A DNA stretch of 64,000 bases, from assembly GCF_018614055.1 (NCBI RefSeq), contig NZ_JAGGPB010000014.1:1-64000 (forward strand), written 5' to 3'. Of this stretch, positions 8,714 to 17,305 are shown one piece after another. Position numbers and translations under genes: made by a program. The stretch comes from Streptomyces sp. ISL-98. Its GTDB lineage: Bacteria > Actinomycetota > Actinomycetes > Streptomycetales > Streptomycetaceae. The stretch's first letter is position 1; every line of letters begins with the position of its first letter. A model generated the notes under the pieces. The model ran no database searches. It was given only the letters and a program-made list of their open reading frames with translations, and was not told the origin of the DNA.

Positions 8714-10333
8714 TCACCGCGCCCGCTCCACCCGCCGCTCGTCCCACACCGGCTCCGACGTCTCCCGCACCACGCCGTCCGCCCCGAAGACCAGATACCG
8801 GTCGAAGGACTTCGCGAACCACCGGTCGTGCGTGACGGCCAGCACCGTCCCCTCGTACGCCTCCAGCCCCTCCTGCAGCGCCTCCGCCGACTCCAGGTCA
8901 AGGTTGTCCGTCGGCTCGTCGAGCAGCAGCGCGGTCGTCCCCTCAAGCTCCAGCATCAGGATCTGGAAGCGTGCCTGCTGCCCGCCCGAGAGCTTCTCGA
9001 AGGGCTGGTCCCCCTGCCGCTCCAGCTCGTACCGCCGCAGGACGGACATCGCCCCGCCCCGGTCCTTCGCATGCCGCGTCCACAGAATGTCGACGAGCGT
9101 CCGCCCCAGCAGCTCCGGATGCGCGTGCGTCTGGGCGAAGTGACCGGCCACGACCCGCGCGCCCAGCTTCCACGTCCCCGTGTGTGCCACCGACTCCCCC
9201 GCCAGCAGCCGCAGGAAGTGCGACTTCCCGGACCCGTTCGACCCGAGTACGGCGACCCGCTCCCCGTAATAGATCTCCAGGTCGAAGGGCTTCATCAGCC
9301 CCTCCAGCTCGAGCCCCTCGCAGACCACCGCCCGGACCCCCGTCCGCCCACCCCGCAGCCGCATCTTGATCTCCTGCTCGCGCGGCGGCTCCGGCGGCGG
9401 CCCGGCGTCCTCGAACTTCTTGAAGCGGGTCTGCATCGCCCGGTACCGGGACGCCATGTCGGGGCTGATCGCCGCCTGCTGCCGAAGCCGCAGCACCAGC
9501 GCCTTCAGCCGCGCGTGCTCTTCCTCCCAGCGCCGCAGCAGCTCCTCGAACCGCGCGAACCGCTCCCGCCGGGCCTCGTGATACGTACCGAACCCGCCAC
9601 CATGCACCCACACATCGGACCCGGCCGGACTGGGCTCAACGCTCACGATCTTCTCGGCGGCCCGGGCCAGCAGCTCCCGGTCGTGGCTCACGAACAAGAC
9701 CGTCTTACGGGTCTCCTTCAGCCGCGCCTCCAGCCACCGCTTGCCCGGCACATCCAGATAGTTGTCCGGCTCATCGAGCAGCAGCACCTCGTCGGGCCCC
9801 CGCAGCAGCGCCTCCAGCACCAGCCGCTTCTGCTCACCCCCGCTGAGCGTCCGCACCTCACGCCACTGCGCCTTCTCGTACGGCACCCCGAGCCCGGCCA
9901 TGGTGCACATGTCCCAGAGCGTCTCGGCCTCGTACCCCCGCACCTCCGCCCAGTCACTCAGCGCCTGCGCGTACGCCATCTGCGCGGCCTCGTCGTCCCG
10001 CGTCAGGATCGCGTTCTCGGCGGCGTCCACCGCCGCGGCCGCCTCGCGGATCCGCGGCTGCGCGACCGAGACCAGCAGGTCCCGTACGGTCCGCTCGTCC
10101 CGCACCGACCCCACGAACTGCGGCATCACGCCGAGCCCGCCGCTGACTGTCACGGTCCCGCCGTGCGGCTGGAGCTCCCCCGCGATCAGCCGCAGCAGCG
10201 TCGTCTTCCCGGCGCCGTTCGCGCCGACCAGCGCGACGACGGACCCCTCACCCACCCGGAACGAGGCGTCACCGAGCAGCACCCGCCCGTCCGGCAAGTA
10301 GTACTCCACATGCGCAGCCTCAAGATGTCCCAT
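8714..10333 (-). CDS. ABC-F family ATP-binding protein
   Basis: Soluble ATPase with two ABC domains and no membrane segment, the ABC-F layout of ribosome-associated factors. Domain 1 has Walker A GANGAGKTTLLRL, signature LSGGEQKRL and Walker B LLLDEPDNYLD. Domain 2 has GSNGSGKSHFLRLLAGE, LSGGQQARF and LLLDEPTDNLD. Each has a switch histidine (SHDRELL, THDRWFA). A basic, helical linker of about 70 residues (RFEELLRRWEEEHARLKAL to FKKFEDAG) joins them in the place of the P-site tRNA interaction motif. ATG 10333 (MGHLEAAHVEYYLPDG) gives 539 residues. ATG 10342 or 10363 are possible, since no start has an ideal ribosome binding site. It could be a housekeeping translation factor or an antibiotic-resistance ABC-F. 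The sequence alone does not decide. Confidence 0.9.
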   Translation of the reverse strand: MGHLEAAHVEYYLPDGRVLLGDASFRVGEGSVVALVGANGAGKTTLLRLIAGELQPHGGTVTVSGGLGVMPQFVGSVRDERTVRDLLVSVAQPRIREAAAAVDAAENAILTRDDEAAQMAYAQALSDWAEVRGYEAETLWDMCTMAGLGVPYEKAQWREVRTLSGGEQKRLVLEALLRGPDEVLLLDEPDNYLDVPGKRWLEARLKETRKTVLFVSHDRELLARAAEKIVSVEPSPAGSDVWVHGGGFGTYHEARRERFARFEELLRRWEEEHARLKALVLRLRQQAAISPDMASRYRAMQTRFKKFEDAGPPPEPPREQEIKMRLRGGRTGVRAVVCEGLELEGLMKPFDLEIYYGERVAVLGSNGSGKSHFLRLLAGESVAHTGTWKLGARVVAGHFAQTHAHPELLGRTLVDILWTRHAKDRGGAMSVLRRYELERQGDQPFEKLSGGQQARFQILMLELEGTTALLLDEPTDNLDLESAEALQEGLEAYEGTVLAVTHDRWFAKSFDRYLVFGADGVVRETSEPVWDERRVERAR

Positions 10334-10389
10334 GCTCCGCATTCTGACCGCCCACCGCGCCATAGCCCAACCGGATTAGGATGCCCCCC

Positions 10390-11292
10390 ATGAGCTTTGG
10401 GCAAGGGGGACCCTCCTGGGGCGGCCCCGGGGGACAGCAGGGCCCTCAGGATCCGTACGGATCGCATACATCGAACACACCAGACGCAGGGGACACACCG
10501 GACTGGGCAGCACTCGCCGACGCATCTGCCGCCCGCGCCCGCCGCAAGAGGTGGATGTACATCGGCGGCGGCGTCCTGGCGACCGCCGCCGTGGGCGCGA
10601 TCGTGGCCACGGCGGTCGTCTCCGCCGGCAACGGCAACACCGGCCCGGGCAATACGGCGAGCCAGCTCCCCACTCCCGAGAACCTGCCCGCGGAGACCGG
10701 CGGCCCTGGCCCCTCGTTCTCCTCGCAGGCACCGCCGCCCCCGCCGGACCCCAAGGAGTTCATCTCCAGCGCCAAGAAGGACAAGGCGCCGCTGAGCGCC
10801 GACACCCTCTTCCCCGGCAAGAAGCTGACGATGGGCGGCCGCGCCTACGCCAAGGGCGCGACGAGCCGCACCACCAGCTGCTCCGCGGCCACCCAGGGCG
10901 CCCTCGGCTCCGTACTCGCCAACAACGGCTGCGACCAGGTCATCCGCGCCACGTACTCCAAGGGCGGCGTAGCGGTCACCGTCGGCGTCGCGGTCTTCGA
11001 CACCGCCGCGCAGGCGGAGAAGGCGAAGGAGCAGGCGAGCGGCGGCCTCGCCTCCCTCCCCGGGGCCGGCGTCCCCACCTTCTGCCGGGCCGGCGCGATC
11101 TGCCGCAAGACCGCCAACGCGTACGGCCGCTACGCCTACTTCACCGTCGGCGGCTTCACCAACGGCAAGAACGTCACCCAGGCCGACCAGGACGTCTTCA
11201 AGACCGGTGACGACCTCGCCGAGTTCACGTTCCGTCAGATCCACCAGCGCGGAAAGACCCAGGCGTCAGCAGCAGCCGCCGCCGGACAGTGA
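10390..11292 (+). CDS. Hypothetical single-pass membrane protein with extracytoplasmic Cys-containing domain
   Basis: I recognise no family with a known function. The 300-residue product has a Gly/Pro/Gln-rich N-terminus ([16 protein letters not shown]), a basic stop (ARARRKRW), one membrane helix at about 56-79, a Pro-rich spacer, and an exported domain of about 190 residues. Four cysteines in that domain could form two disulfides. ATG 10390 follows AGGA by 8 nt and was preferred to ATG 10381. The gene is divergent from ABC-F (56 bp between the start codons) and overlaps the 3' end of convergent truA by 27 bp. The Gly/Pro-rich tail plus one helix resembles many Streptomyces envelope proteins of unknown role. 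Confidence 0.8.
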   Translation: MSFGQGGPSWGGPGGQQGPQDPYGSHTSNTPDAGDTPDWAALADASAARARRKRWMYIGGGVLATAAVGAIVATAVVSAGNGNTGPGNTASQLPTPENLPAETGGPGPSFSSQAPPPPPDPKEFISSAKKDKAPLSADTLFPGKKLTMGGRAYAKGATSRTTSCSAATQGALGSVLANNGCDQVIRATYSKGGVAVTVGVAVFDTAAQAEKAKEQASGGLASLPGAGVPTFCRAGAICRKTANAYGRYAYFTVGGFTNGKNVTQADQDVFKTGDDLAEFTFRQIHQRGKTQASAAAAAGQ

Positions 11293-12153
11293 CGACCCCG
11301 GCAGTGCCCCGGGCAGCGTCCGCCTGTTGCGGGCCGTGCGAGCACGCGCGGCCAGCAACTCGTCGGCCGGGTAGCCGACTTCCTCAAGCGTGAGGCCGTG
11401 CGGGCGTACGACATGGACGGACGAGTCCCGTACGCCCGCGGCCAGCACCTTCGCCGGCCAGTCCGTGTCCCGGTGCCCGTCACCGACGAACAGCATCGCG
11501 CCGACGAGCGAGCGCACCATGTTGTGGCAGAAGGCATCGGCCCGCACGGTAGCGGTGATGACACCGTCCGCCCCGCGCTCCCAGCTCAGCTGCTGCAGCG
11601 TACGAATGGTCGTCGCACCCTCGCGCTTCCTGCAGTACGCCGCGAAGTCGTGCTCCCCGACCAGCTTCTCCGCCGCCCGGTTCATCGCATCGACGTCCAG
11701 CTCCCAGTCGTGCCACAGGACATGCCCGCGCAGCAGCGGATCGACGCCCCCGGGGTTGTCCGTGACCCGGTAGGCGTACCGCCGCCAGACCGCCGCGAAC
11801 CGCGCGTTGAAGCCCGCCGGCGCCTCCGCGACCTTCCACACCCGCACATCGTGCGGCAGCCGCCCGGCGAGCCGTCGCAGCAGCTTGTCCCGGTGCTCGG
11901 CCCACACGTCCTCCGGCAGGTCGACGTGCGCGACCTGGCCGCGCGCGTGGACGCCCGAGTCCGTACGCCCGGCGACCGTCAGCTCATAGGTGCACGTGGA
12001 CCGCGTCACCGTCCGCAGCGCGGACTCCAGCTCGCCCTGGACCGTACGCCGTTCGGTCTGCTTCGCCCAGCCGGAGAAGTCCTTCCCGTCGTACGAAAGA
12101 TCCAGTCGCACCCGTACGAACCCGGGCGCCGCACCCTCAATGTCCTCGCTCAC
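11266..12153 (-). CDS. truA: tRNA pseudouridine(38-40) synthase
   Basis: Isomerises uridines 38-40 in the tRNA anticodon stem-loop to pseudouridine. The 295-residue product contains the catalytic motif [10 protein letters not shown] with Asp65, the N-terminal [16 protein letters not shown], and the C-terminal [19 protein letters not shown] 12153 ([16 protein letters not shown]) has GAGAGGA upstream. It is the classical companion of rpoA-rplQ, 93 bp after rplQ and beyond a hairpin. Its last 27 bases overlap the convergent hypothetical gene, so the two transcripts would be antisense at their ends. Confidence 0.96.
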   Translation of the reverse strand: MSEDIEGAAPGFVRVRLDLSYDGKDFSGWAKQTERRTVQGELESALRTVTRSTCTYELTVAGRTDSGVHARGQVAHVDLPEDVWAEHRDKLLRRLAGRLPHDVRVWKVAEAPAGFNARFAAVWRRYAYRVTDNPGGVDPLLRGHVLWHDWELDVDAMNRAAEKLVGEHDFAAYCRKREGATTIRTLQQLSWERGADGVITATVRADAFCHNMVRSLVGAMLFVGDGHRDTDWPAKVLAAGVRDSSVHVVRPHGLTLEEVGYPADELLAARARTARNRRTLPGALPGSSLSGGGCC

Positions 12154-12191
12154 CCGTAAATCCTCTCAAAGCAGCAAGCTGCACAGCAGAA

Positions 12192-12227
12192 CGGGCCCGC
12201 ACCGCCCCGAAGGGTGATGCGGGCCCG
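12192..12227 (-). terminator. Hairpin after rplQ
   Basis: Perfect 10-bp arms CGGGCCCGCA (12192-12201) and its complement (12218-12227), with further pairing inside the loop. It stands 20 nt past the rplQ stop and 39 nt before the truA start, and is the likely terminator or attenuator of the alpha operon. Confidence 0.65.
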
Positions 12228-12246
12228 CCCAGTGGTCTCAGAACGC

Positions 12247-12750
12247 TCAGGCGTCCTTGGACTCAGCCTCGGCCTCGGCCGGAGCGGCGTCCTCGACGGT
12301 CTCGGCCGCAGCCTCGTCCTTCTTGAGGGCGTCTTCCTTGACCGCGCGCTTCGTCGCAGCCTCGGCCTCACCGGTGGCGGCCTGCGCCACGGTCAGGGCC
12401 TCGACCAGCTCGATGACCGCCATCGGGGCGTTGTCGCCACGACGGTTGCCGATCTTGGTGATACGGGTGTAACCACCGGGGCGGTTCTCGTACCGCGGGG
12501 CGATCTCGGTGAACAGCGTGTGCACGATGCTCTTGTCCGTGATCGTCTGCAGCACCAGGCGACGGTTGTGGATGTCGCCCTTCTTCGCCTTGGTGATCAG
12601 TCGCTCGGCGACCGGACGCAGGCGGCGGGCCTTGGCCTCGGTCGTGGTGATGCGGCCGTGCTCGAACAGCGACTTCGCAAGGTTCGCGAGGAGCAGACGC
12701 TCGTGCGCGGCGCTGCCGCCCAGACGGGCACCCTTGGCGGGCTTCGGCAT
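12247..12750 (-). CDS. rplQ: 50S ribosomal protein L17
   Basis: Large-subunit protein near the exit tunnel. Residues 1-120 are canonical ([34 protein letters not shown], then [16 protein letters not shown]). The 167-residue length reflects an added Ala/Glu-rich, acidic C-terminal tail of about 45 residues ([29 protein letters not shown]). Such tails are typical in actinobacteria and probably disordered. It follows rpoA by 78 bp in the standard rpoA-rplQ arrangement. Confidence 0.97.
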   Translation of the reverse strand: MPKPAKGARLGGSAAHERLLLANLAKSLFEHGRITTTEAKARRLRPVAERLITKAKKGDIHNRRLVLQTITDKSIVHTLFTEIAPRYENRPGGYTRITKIGNRRGDNAPMAVIELVEALTVAQAATGEAEAATKRAVKEDALKKDEAAAETVEDAAPAEAEAESKDA

Positions 12751-12828
12751 GTGTTTCTCCTTGGGTCTGCACCGGCCGTATCAGGTACCGGTGTCAGTTA
12801 CCGACGAGCTAGTGCCCGCCGGAAGTTT

Positions 12829-13851
12829 TCAGTACTGCTCGGTCTCCACGAAGCCCGCGTCCGCGTCGTCGTCGGCGCCGAAGGCGTCGGCGGCAGCGGT
12901 CGGGTCGAATCCGGGCGGGCTGTCCTTGAGGGCCAGGCCCATGCCGGCCAGCTTCGCCTTGACCTCGTCGATCGACTTCGCACCGAAGTTGCGGATGTCG
13001 AGCAGGTCGGCCTCGGAGCGCGCCACGAGCTCACCCACGGAGTGGATGCCCTCGCGCTTGAGGCAGTTGTACGAACGAACGGTGAGCTCGAGCTCCTCGA
13101 TCGGCAGCGCCAGGTCGGCGGCAAGGGCGGCGTCCGTGGGGGACGGGCCCATGTCGATGCCCTCGGCGTCGATGTTGAGCTCGCGCGCCAGACCGAACAG
13201 CTCGACCAGGGTCTTACCGGCGGACGCCATGGCGTCACGCGGGCGCATGGCCTGCTTGGTCTCGACGTCGACGATCAGCTTGTCGAAGTCGGTGCGCTGC
13301 TCGACACGGGTCGCCTCGACCTTGTACGTGACCTTGAGCACCGGCGAGTAGATGGAGTCGACCGGAATACGGCCGATCTCCTGGCCCACCTGCTTGTTCT
13401 GGACGGCGGAGACGTAGCCGCGACCGCGCTCGACGGTCAGCTCCATCTCCAGCTTGCCCTTGCCGTTGAGCGTGGCGAGAACGAGGTCCGGGTTGTGGAC
13501 CTCGACACCGGCCGGCGGGGCGATGTCAGCAGCGGTGACCAGGCCGGGACCCTGCTTGCGCAGGTACATCACGACCGGCTCGTCGTGCTCCGAGGAGACG
13601 ACCAGCTGCTTGATGTTGAGGATGAGGTCGGTGACGTCCTCCTTGACGCCCGGCACGGTGGTGAACTCGTGCAGGACCCCGTCGATCCGGATGCTGGTGA
13701 CAGCGGCACCGGGGATCGAGGAGAGGAGCGTACGACGCAGGGAGTTGCCGAGGGTGTAACCGAAGCCCGGCTCGAGGGGCTCGATCACGAACCGCGAGCG
13801 GTACTCGTCGACGACCTCTTCGGTCAGCGACGGACGCTGAGCGATAAGCAT
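12829..13851 (-). CDS. rpoA: DNA-directed RNA polymerase subunit alpha
   Basis: Scaffold for RNA polymerase assembly and contact for activators and UP elements. The 340-residue product has the N-terminal dimerisation domain ([28 protein letters not shown]) and a C-terminal DNA-binding domain ([38 protein letters not shown]) joined by a linker near 230-250. ATG 13851 ([13 protein letters not shown]) follows GGAGG. Eight earlier in-frame codons are not used by the family. Upstream lie two strong hairpins instead of the rpsD gene found here in many bacteria. Confidence 0.98.
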   Translation of the reverse strand: MLIAQRPSLTEEVVDEYRSRFVIEPLEPGFGYTLGNSLRRTLLSSIPGAAVTSIRIDGVLHEFTTVPGVKEDVTDLILNIKQLVVSSEHDEPVVMYLRKQGPGLVTAADIAPPAGVEVHNPDLVLATLNGKGKLEMELTVERGRGYVSAVQNKQVGQEIGRIPVDSIYSPVLKVTYKVEATRVEQRTDFDKLIVDVETKQAMRPRDAMASAGKTLVELFGLARELNIDAEGIDMGPSPTDAALAADLALPIEELELTVRSYNCLKREGIHSVGELVARSEADLLDIRNFGAKSIDEVKAKLAGMGLALKDSPPGFDPTAAADAFGADDDADAGFVETEQY

Positions 13852-13906
13852 GAGAAATGCCTCCAGTCTTGGCACCCACTATTTGATGCCAACTACTACA
13901 AGGGTA

Positions 13907-13982
13907 CGGGCGGTACGGCCCGAAAGGGCCGTACCGCCCGAGTACAACGCGCACGGAGAGAAGGTCGGTCTTCACTCCGTGC
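13907..13982 (-). terminator. Two tandem hairpins between rpsK and rpoA
   Basis: The first hairpin has perfect 15-bp arms (13907-13921 and 13926-13940) around a 4-nt loop. The second has perfect 8-bp arms GCACGGAG/CTCCGTGC (13951-13958 and 13975-13982). Both fill the rpsK-rpoA gap. They may terminate or attenuate transcription from upstream or stabilise the rpsK 3' end. rpoA would then need its own promoter. Confidence 0.65.
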
Positions 13983-14014
13983 GCACTGCAACAACCAGAG
14001 CCGGACGCAGAGCG

Positions 14015-14419
14015 TCAGACGCGGCGACGCTTGGGAGGGCGGCAGCCGTTGTGCGGGGTGGGGGTGACGTCCTGGATCGAGCCGACCTCGAGGCCAGTGG
14101 CCTGGAGGGAGCGGATCGCGGTCTCACGGCCGGAGCCGGGACCCTTGACGAAGACGTCGACCTTGCGCATGCCGTGCTCCTGCGCGCGGCGGGCGGCCGA
14201 CTCGGCGGCCATCTGCGCGGCGAAGGGGGTGGACTTGCGCGAGCCCTTGAAGCCGACGTGGCCGGCGGAGGCCCAGGAGATCACGTTGCCCGTGGGGTCG
14301 GTGATCGAAACGATCGTGTTGTTGAACGTGCTCTTGATGTGGGCGTGCCCATGAGCGACGTTCTTCTTTTCCTTGCGGCGCACCTTCTTGGCAGCGCCCT
14401 GACGACCCTTGGGGGGCAT
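14015..14419 (-). CDS. rpsK: 30S ribosomal protein S11
   Basis: Platform protein that helps shape the mRNA exit channel with S7 and S18. The 134-residue product has family blocks [61 protein letters not shown] and the basic end [15 protein letters not shown] 14419 is preceded by GGAGATATAG. It follows rpsM by 66 bp in the infA-rpmJ-rpsM-rpsK run. rpsD is not found downstream. Confidence 0.98.
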   Translation of the reverse strand: MPPKGRQGAAKKVRRKEKKNVAHGHAHIKSTFNNTIVSITDPTGNVISWASAGHVGFKGSRKSTPFAAQMAAESAARRAQEHGMRKVDVFVKGPGSGRETAIRSLQATGLEVGSIQDVTPTPHNGCRPPKRRRV

Positions 14420-14485
14420 CTATATCTCCTACGGGAGGTGGTCGGTCCTACAGCGCAAGACCGCTGATAAGCGTCCGGCTGAGGA

Positions 14486-14866
14486 CTACTTCTTGCCCGG
14501 CTTCTTCTTGCCGGCGATCGCGCGACGCGGGCCCTTGCGGGTGCGGGCGTTCGTGCTGGTGCGCTGACCGTGGACCGGCAGGCCGCGACGGTGACGCAGA
14601 CCCTGGTAGCAGCCGATCTCTACCTTGCGGCGGATGTCGGCCTGCACCTCGCGACGGAGGTCACCCTCGGTCTTGAGGTTGGCGTCCACGTACTCACGCA
14701 GCTTGACCAGGTCTTCTTCGGCCAGGTCACGAACGCGGGTGTCCGGGTTGACGCCGGTCTCTGCCAGCGCCTTCTTCGACTGGGTACGCCCGATGCCGAA
14801 GACGTAGGTGAGGGCGACCTCAACGCGCTTTTCGCGCGGGAGGTCAACGCCGGAAAGGCGTGCCAT
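14486..14866 (-). CDS. rpsM: 30S ribosomal protein S13
   Basis: Head protein forming bridges to the large subunit and touching the P-site tRNA. The 126-residue product reads [34 protein letters not shown] with the conserved C-terminal [35 protein letters not shown] 14866 lies 192 bp after rpmJ. That gap holds small GC hairpins (near 14955-14990) but no gene. Confidence 0.98.
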   Translation of the reverse strand: MARLSGVDLPREKRVEVALTYVFGIGRTQSKKALAETGVNPDTRVRDLAEEDLVKLREYVDANLKTEGDLRREVQADIRRKVEIGCYQGLRHRRGLPVHGQRTSTNARTRKGPRRAIAGKKKPGKK

Positions 14867-15058
14867 TCATGGCTCCTGTTGATTCGGAGGTCTTCCGCAG
14901 AACCGTTCCCGGCCGCCGACCCCTCCCCTGAAAGAGAAGCGGTACGTTCCGGGTCCCCGGCCTCCGCCGGAGGTGTCAGCACCCTGAGGGTGTCTGGGTT
15001 CTGCGTATGTACGGAATTACTTGCGTCGCGCGATCTGCGAGATGCAGGGGGTCGTGCG

Positions 15059-15172
15059 TCAGCCCTGGCGCTGCTTGTGGCGCAGGTTTTCGCAGATGAC
15101 CATGACCCGACCGTGACGGCGGATCACCTTGCACTTGTCGCAGATCTTCTTGACGCTCGGCTTGACCTTCAT
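15059..15172 (-). CDS. rpmJ: 50S ribosomal protein L36 (zinc-ribbon form)
   Basis: The smallest large-subunit protein, 37 residues, read by translating 15172 to 15059: [20 protein letters not shown] and onward to RHKQRQG. The zinc ribbon is intact (Cys11, Cys14, Cys27, His32), so this is the C+ form. Streptomycetes usually keep a zinc-free paralogue elsewhere under Zur control. It sits 61 bp after infA, in the usual infA-rpmJ-rpsM-rpsK order. Confidence 0.97.
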   Translation of the reverse strand: MKVKPSVKKICDKCKVIRRHGRVMVICENLRHKQRQG

Positions 15173-15233
15173 GGGATGTCAGGTTCTCCGGGTCAGTGCC
15201 ACGACCCCGTGGAACACGGGGCGCGGGCAAGAT

Positions 15234-15455
15234 CTACTTGTACCGGTAGACGATCCGGCCACGCGTCAGGTCGTACGGAGAGAGCTCCACCACGACCCGG
15301 TCATCCGGGAGGATGCGGATGTAGTGCATACGCATCTTGCCGCTGATGTGCGCTAGGACCTTGTGACCGTTCTGAAGTTCCACCTTGAACATTGCGTTCG
15401 GGAGGGACTCGATCACGGTGCCCTCGATTTCGATGGCACCTTGCTTCTTGGCCAC
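15234..15455 (-). CDS. infA: Translation initiation factor IF-1
   Basis: Binds the 30S A site during initiation and works with IF-2 and IF-3. The 73-residue single OB-fold product reads [73 protein letters not shown], quoted in parts by the key blocks [14 protein letters not shown] and [15 protein letters not shown] [14 protein letters not shown] 15455 follows GAAGGGCGA. A 253-bp gap separates it from map, so infA probably starts a transcript of its own. Confidence 0.98.
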   Translation of the reverse strand: MAKKQGAIEIEGTVIESLPNAMFKVELQNGHKVLAHISGKMRMHYIRILPDDRVVVELSPYDLTRGRIVYRYK

Positions 15456-15708
15456 GCTTCGCCCTTCGAATCGGCTACCTTGATCGACTCTCGCCTCCGT
15501 ATGGAGACATACGGGTACACGCGAGCCGACGAGTCAGTCTACGTCAGGCCCCCGGAAAACACGAATCCGGCAAGTTTGCCCAACACTAAAGATCCTTACT
15601 CGGTTCAGCCCAGCGGAGCCGCTTCTCAACGCCGCCTCGCGGGCTCGGCGCCCGGGGGCGCCTCACAAGCTTCGACCGGCTGCGGCGGCCTCCGACCGCC
15701 GACCCGGC
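15456..15708. other. Intergenic region between map and infA
   Basis: No gene is seen in these 253 bp. The map-proximal part (15605-15708) is rich in GC inverted repeats, for example CGGCGG/CCGCCG at 15683-15701, consistent with a map terminator. The infA-proximal part (15456-15600) is less GC-rich and is where an infA promoter would lie. Confidence 0.5.
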
Positions 15709-16545
15709 TCAGCCCAGCGGGTCGGGCGCCGCCGTGACCCCGTACTCCGCCAGCTTCGCCTTGCCACCGTCCACCGCGGTCAGCACCAGCGGACCCTCCT
15801 CCGTAAGCGCCACCGAGTGCTCCCAGTGCGAGGACCAGGTCCCGTCCGTCGTGACGACGGTCCAGTTGTCCTCCAGCACATCGGTGTGCGGCGTACCGAG
15901 GCTCACCATCGGCTCGATCGCCAGGCAGAAGCCGGGCACCAGCTTGGGGCCCTTGCCGCGCTTGCGCGTGACGTAGTTCAGCAGGTGCGGGTCCATGTGC
16001 ATCTCGGAGCCGATGCCGTGGCCGCCGTAGTCCTCGATGATCCCGTACTTACCCGTGGCGGGACGCGGCTGGCGCCGGATGTACGACTCGATCGCCTTGG
16101 AGATGTCGACGAGGCGGTTCCCCTGCTTCATCGCGGCGAGCCCGGCCCACATCGACTCCTCCGTCACCCGGGAGAGCTCGACCAGCTCGGGCGCATGGCC
16201 CGTACCCACGAACGCGGTGTACGCCGCGTCGCCGTGCCAGCCGTCGACGATCGCGCCGGCGTCGATGGAGATGATGTCGCCGTCCTTGAGGACGGTCTTC
16301 TCGTCGGGGATGCCATGCACGACGACCTCGTTGACCGAAGTGCAGATGGTGGCGGGGAAGCCGCCGTACCCGAGGAAGTTCGACTTCGCGCCGTGCTCCG
16401 CGAGCACCTTGCGGGACACCTCGTCCAGGTCCTTCGTGGTGGCGCCGGGAACGGCCGCCTCACGGGTGGCCGCATGGACGGCGGCGACGACCAGCCCCGC
16501 CTCGCGCATCTTCGCGATCTGCTCCGGGGTCTTGATCTCCACCAT
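15709..16545 (-). CDS. map: Type I methionine aminopeptidase
   Basis: Removes the initiator methionine from nascent proteins at the ribosome exit. The 278-residue product starts at ATG 16545 (MVEIKTPEQIAKMREAG) after GGAAGG. The longer frame adds 22 unlikely residues. The metal-binding pita-bread fold signature is visible: DAGAIVDGWHGDAAYTAF supplies the first Asp pair, GHGIGSEMHMDPHLLN the His, and AIEPMVSLG the Glu. It follows adk after 97 bp containing a hairpin. secY-adk-map is the standard arrangement in actinobacteria. Confidence 0.97.
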   Translation of the reverse strand: MVEIKTPEQIAKMREAGLVVAAVHAATREAAVPGATTKDLDEVSRKVLAEHGAKSNFLGYGGFPATICTSVNEVVVHGIPDEKTVLKDGDIISIDAGAIVDGWHGDAAYTAFVGTGHAPELVELSRVTEESMWAGLAAMKQGNRLVDISKAIESYIRRQPRPATGKYGIIEDYGGHGIGSEMHMDPHLLNYVTRKRGKGPKLVPGFCLAIEPMVSLGTPHTDVLEDNWTVVTTDGTWSSHWEHSVALTEEGPLVLTAVDGGKAKLAEYGVTAAPDPLG

Positions 16546-16588
16546 GTGTGCGCCTTCCGCATTCGCTGTTACTGCCTGCTCAACAGTA

Positions 16589-16619
16589 CGGCCGCGGCGC
16601 CTCTCGGACACCGCGGCCG
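16589..16619 (-). terminator. Hairpin between adk and map
   Basis: Perfect 9-bp arms CGGCCGCGG (16589-16597) and CCGCGGCCG (16611-16619), flanked by a weaker outer pair CAGTAC/GTACTG (16584-16589 and 16628-16633). It probably attenuates or marks a processing point inside secY-adk-map. Confidence 0.5.
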
Positions 16620-16642
16620 CAACCGTTGTACTGCTTGCTCGA

Positions 16643-17305
16643 TCAGCCCTCGTCGGAGGACTTCTTCAGGGCTTCCATCGCACGCTTGGTCACTTCGTCG
16701 ACCTTGCCGAGCGCGGAGATGGTGACCACCAGGCCCTGGGCCTTGTAGTGGTCGATGATCGGCTCGGTCTCGCTGTGGTAGACCTCGAGGCGACGGCGCA
16801 CCGTTTCCTCACTGTCGTCACCACGCTGGTAGAGCTCGCCGCCGCAGACGTCGCAGACGCCCTCTTCCTTGGCGGGGCTGTACACCACGTGGAAGACGTG
16901 GCTGGAGTCGTTGCGGCAGATGCGGCGACCCGCGATCCGCTTCACGACCTCGTCCTCGGGGACTTCCAGGTCCAGTACGGCGTCCAGCTTCTGGCCCTCG
17001 GCCTTCAGCGACTCGTCCAGGGCCTCGGCCTGCGAGACGTTCCGCGGGAAGCCGTCCAGGAGGAAGCCGCCCTGGGCGTCGGGCTTTGCCATACGGTCCT
17101 TGGCCATCCCGATGGTGACCTCGTCCGGAACCAGGTTGCCGGCGTCCATGAACGCCTTCGCCTGCTTGCCGAGGTCCGTGCCCTGACTGATGTTGGCGCG
17201 GAAGAGGTCGCCCGTGGAGATGTGCGGGATCGACAGGTTCTTGGCAAGGAACGCAGCCTGCGTTCCCTTGCCGGCACCGGGCGGCCCGACGAGGACGATT
17301 CGCAT
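16643..17305 (-). CDS. adk: Adenylate kinase
   Basis: Catalyses ATP + AMP to 2 ADP and keeps the adenylate pool balanced. The 220-residue long-lid form has P-loop GPPGAGKGT at 7-15, the AMP-binding GFPRNVSQAEAL block, and a lid that keeps three metal-type cysteines. One is in RRICRNDSSH and two in GVCDVCGGEL, so the fourth ligand is probably a His or Asp instead of the usual second CxxC cysteine. ATG 17305 overlaps the secY TGA by one base (TGATG), indicating coupled translation. A longer upstream frame lies inside secY. Confidence 0.97.
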   Translation of the reverse strand: MRIVLVGPPGAGKGTQAAFLAKNLSIPHISTGDLFRANISQGTDLGKQAKAFMDAGNLVPDEVTIGMAKDRMAKPDAQGGFLLDGFPRNVSQAEALDESLKAEGQKLDAVLDLEVPEDEVVKRIAGRRICRNDSSHVFHVVYSPAKEEGVCDVCGGELYQRGDDSEETVRRRLEVYHSETEPIIDHYKAQGLVVTISALGKVDEVTKRAMEALKKSSDEG

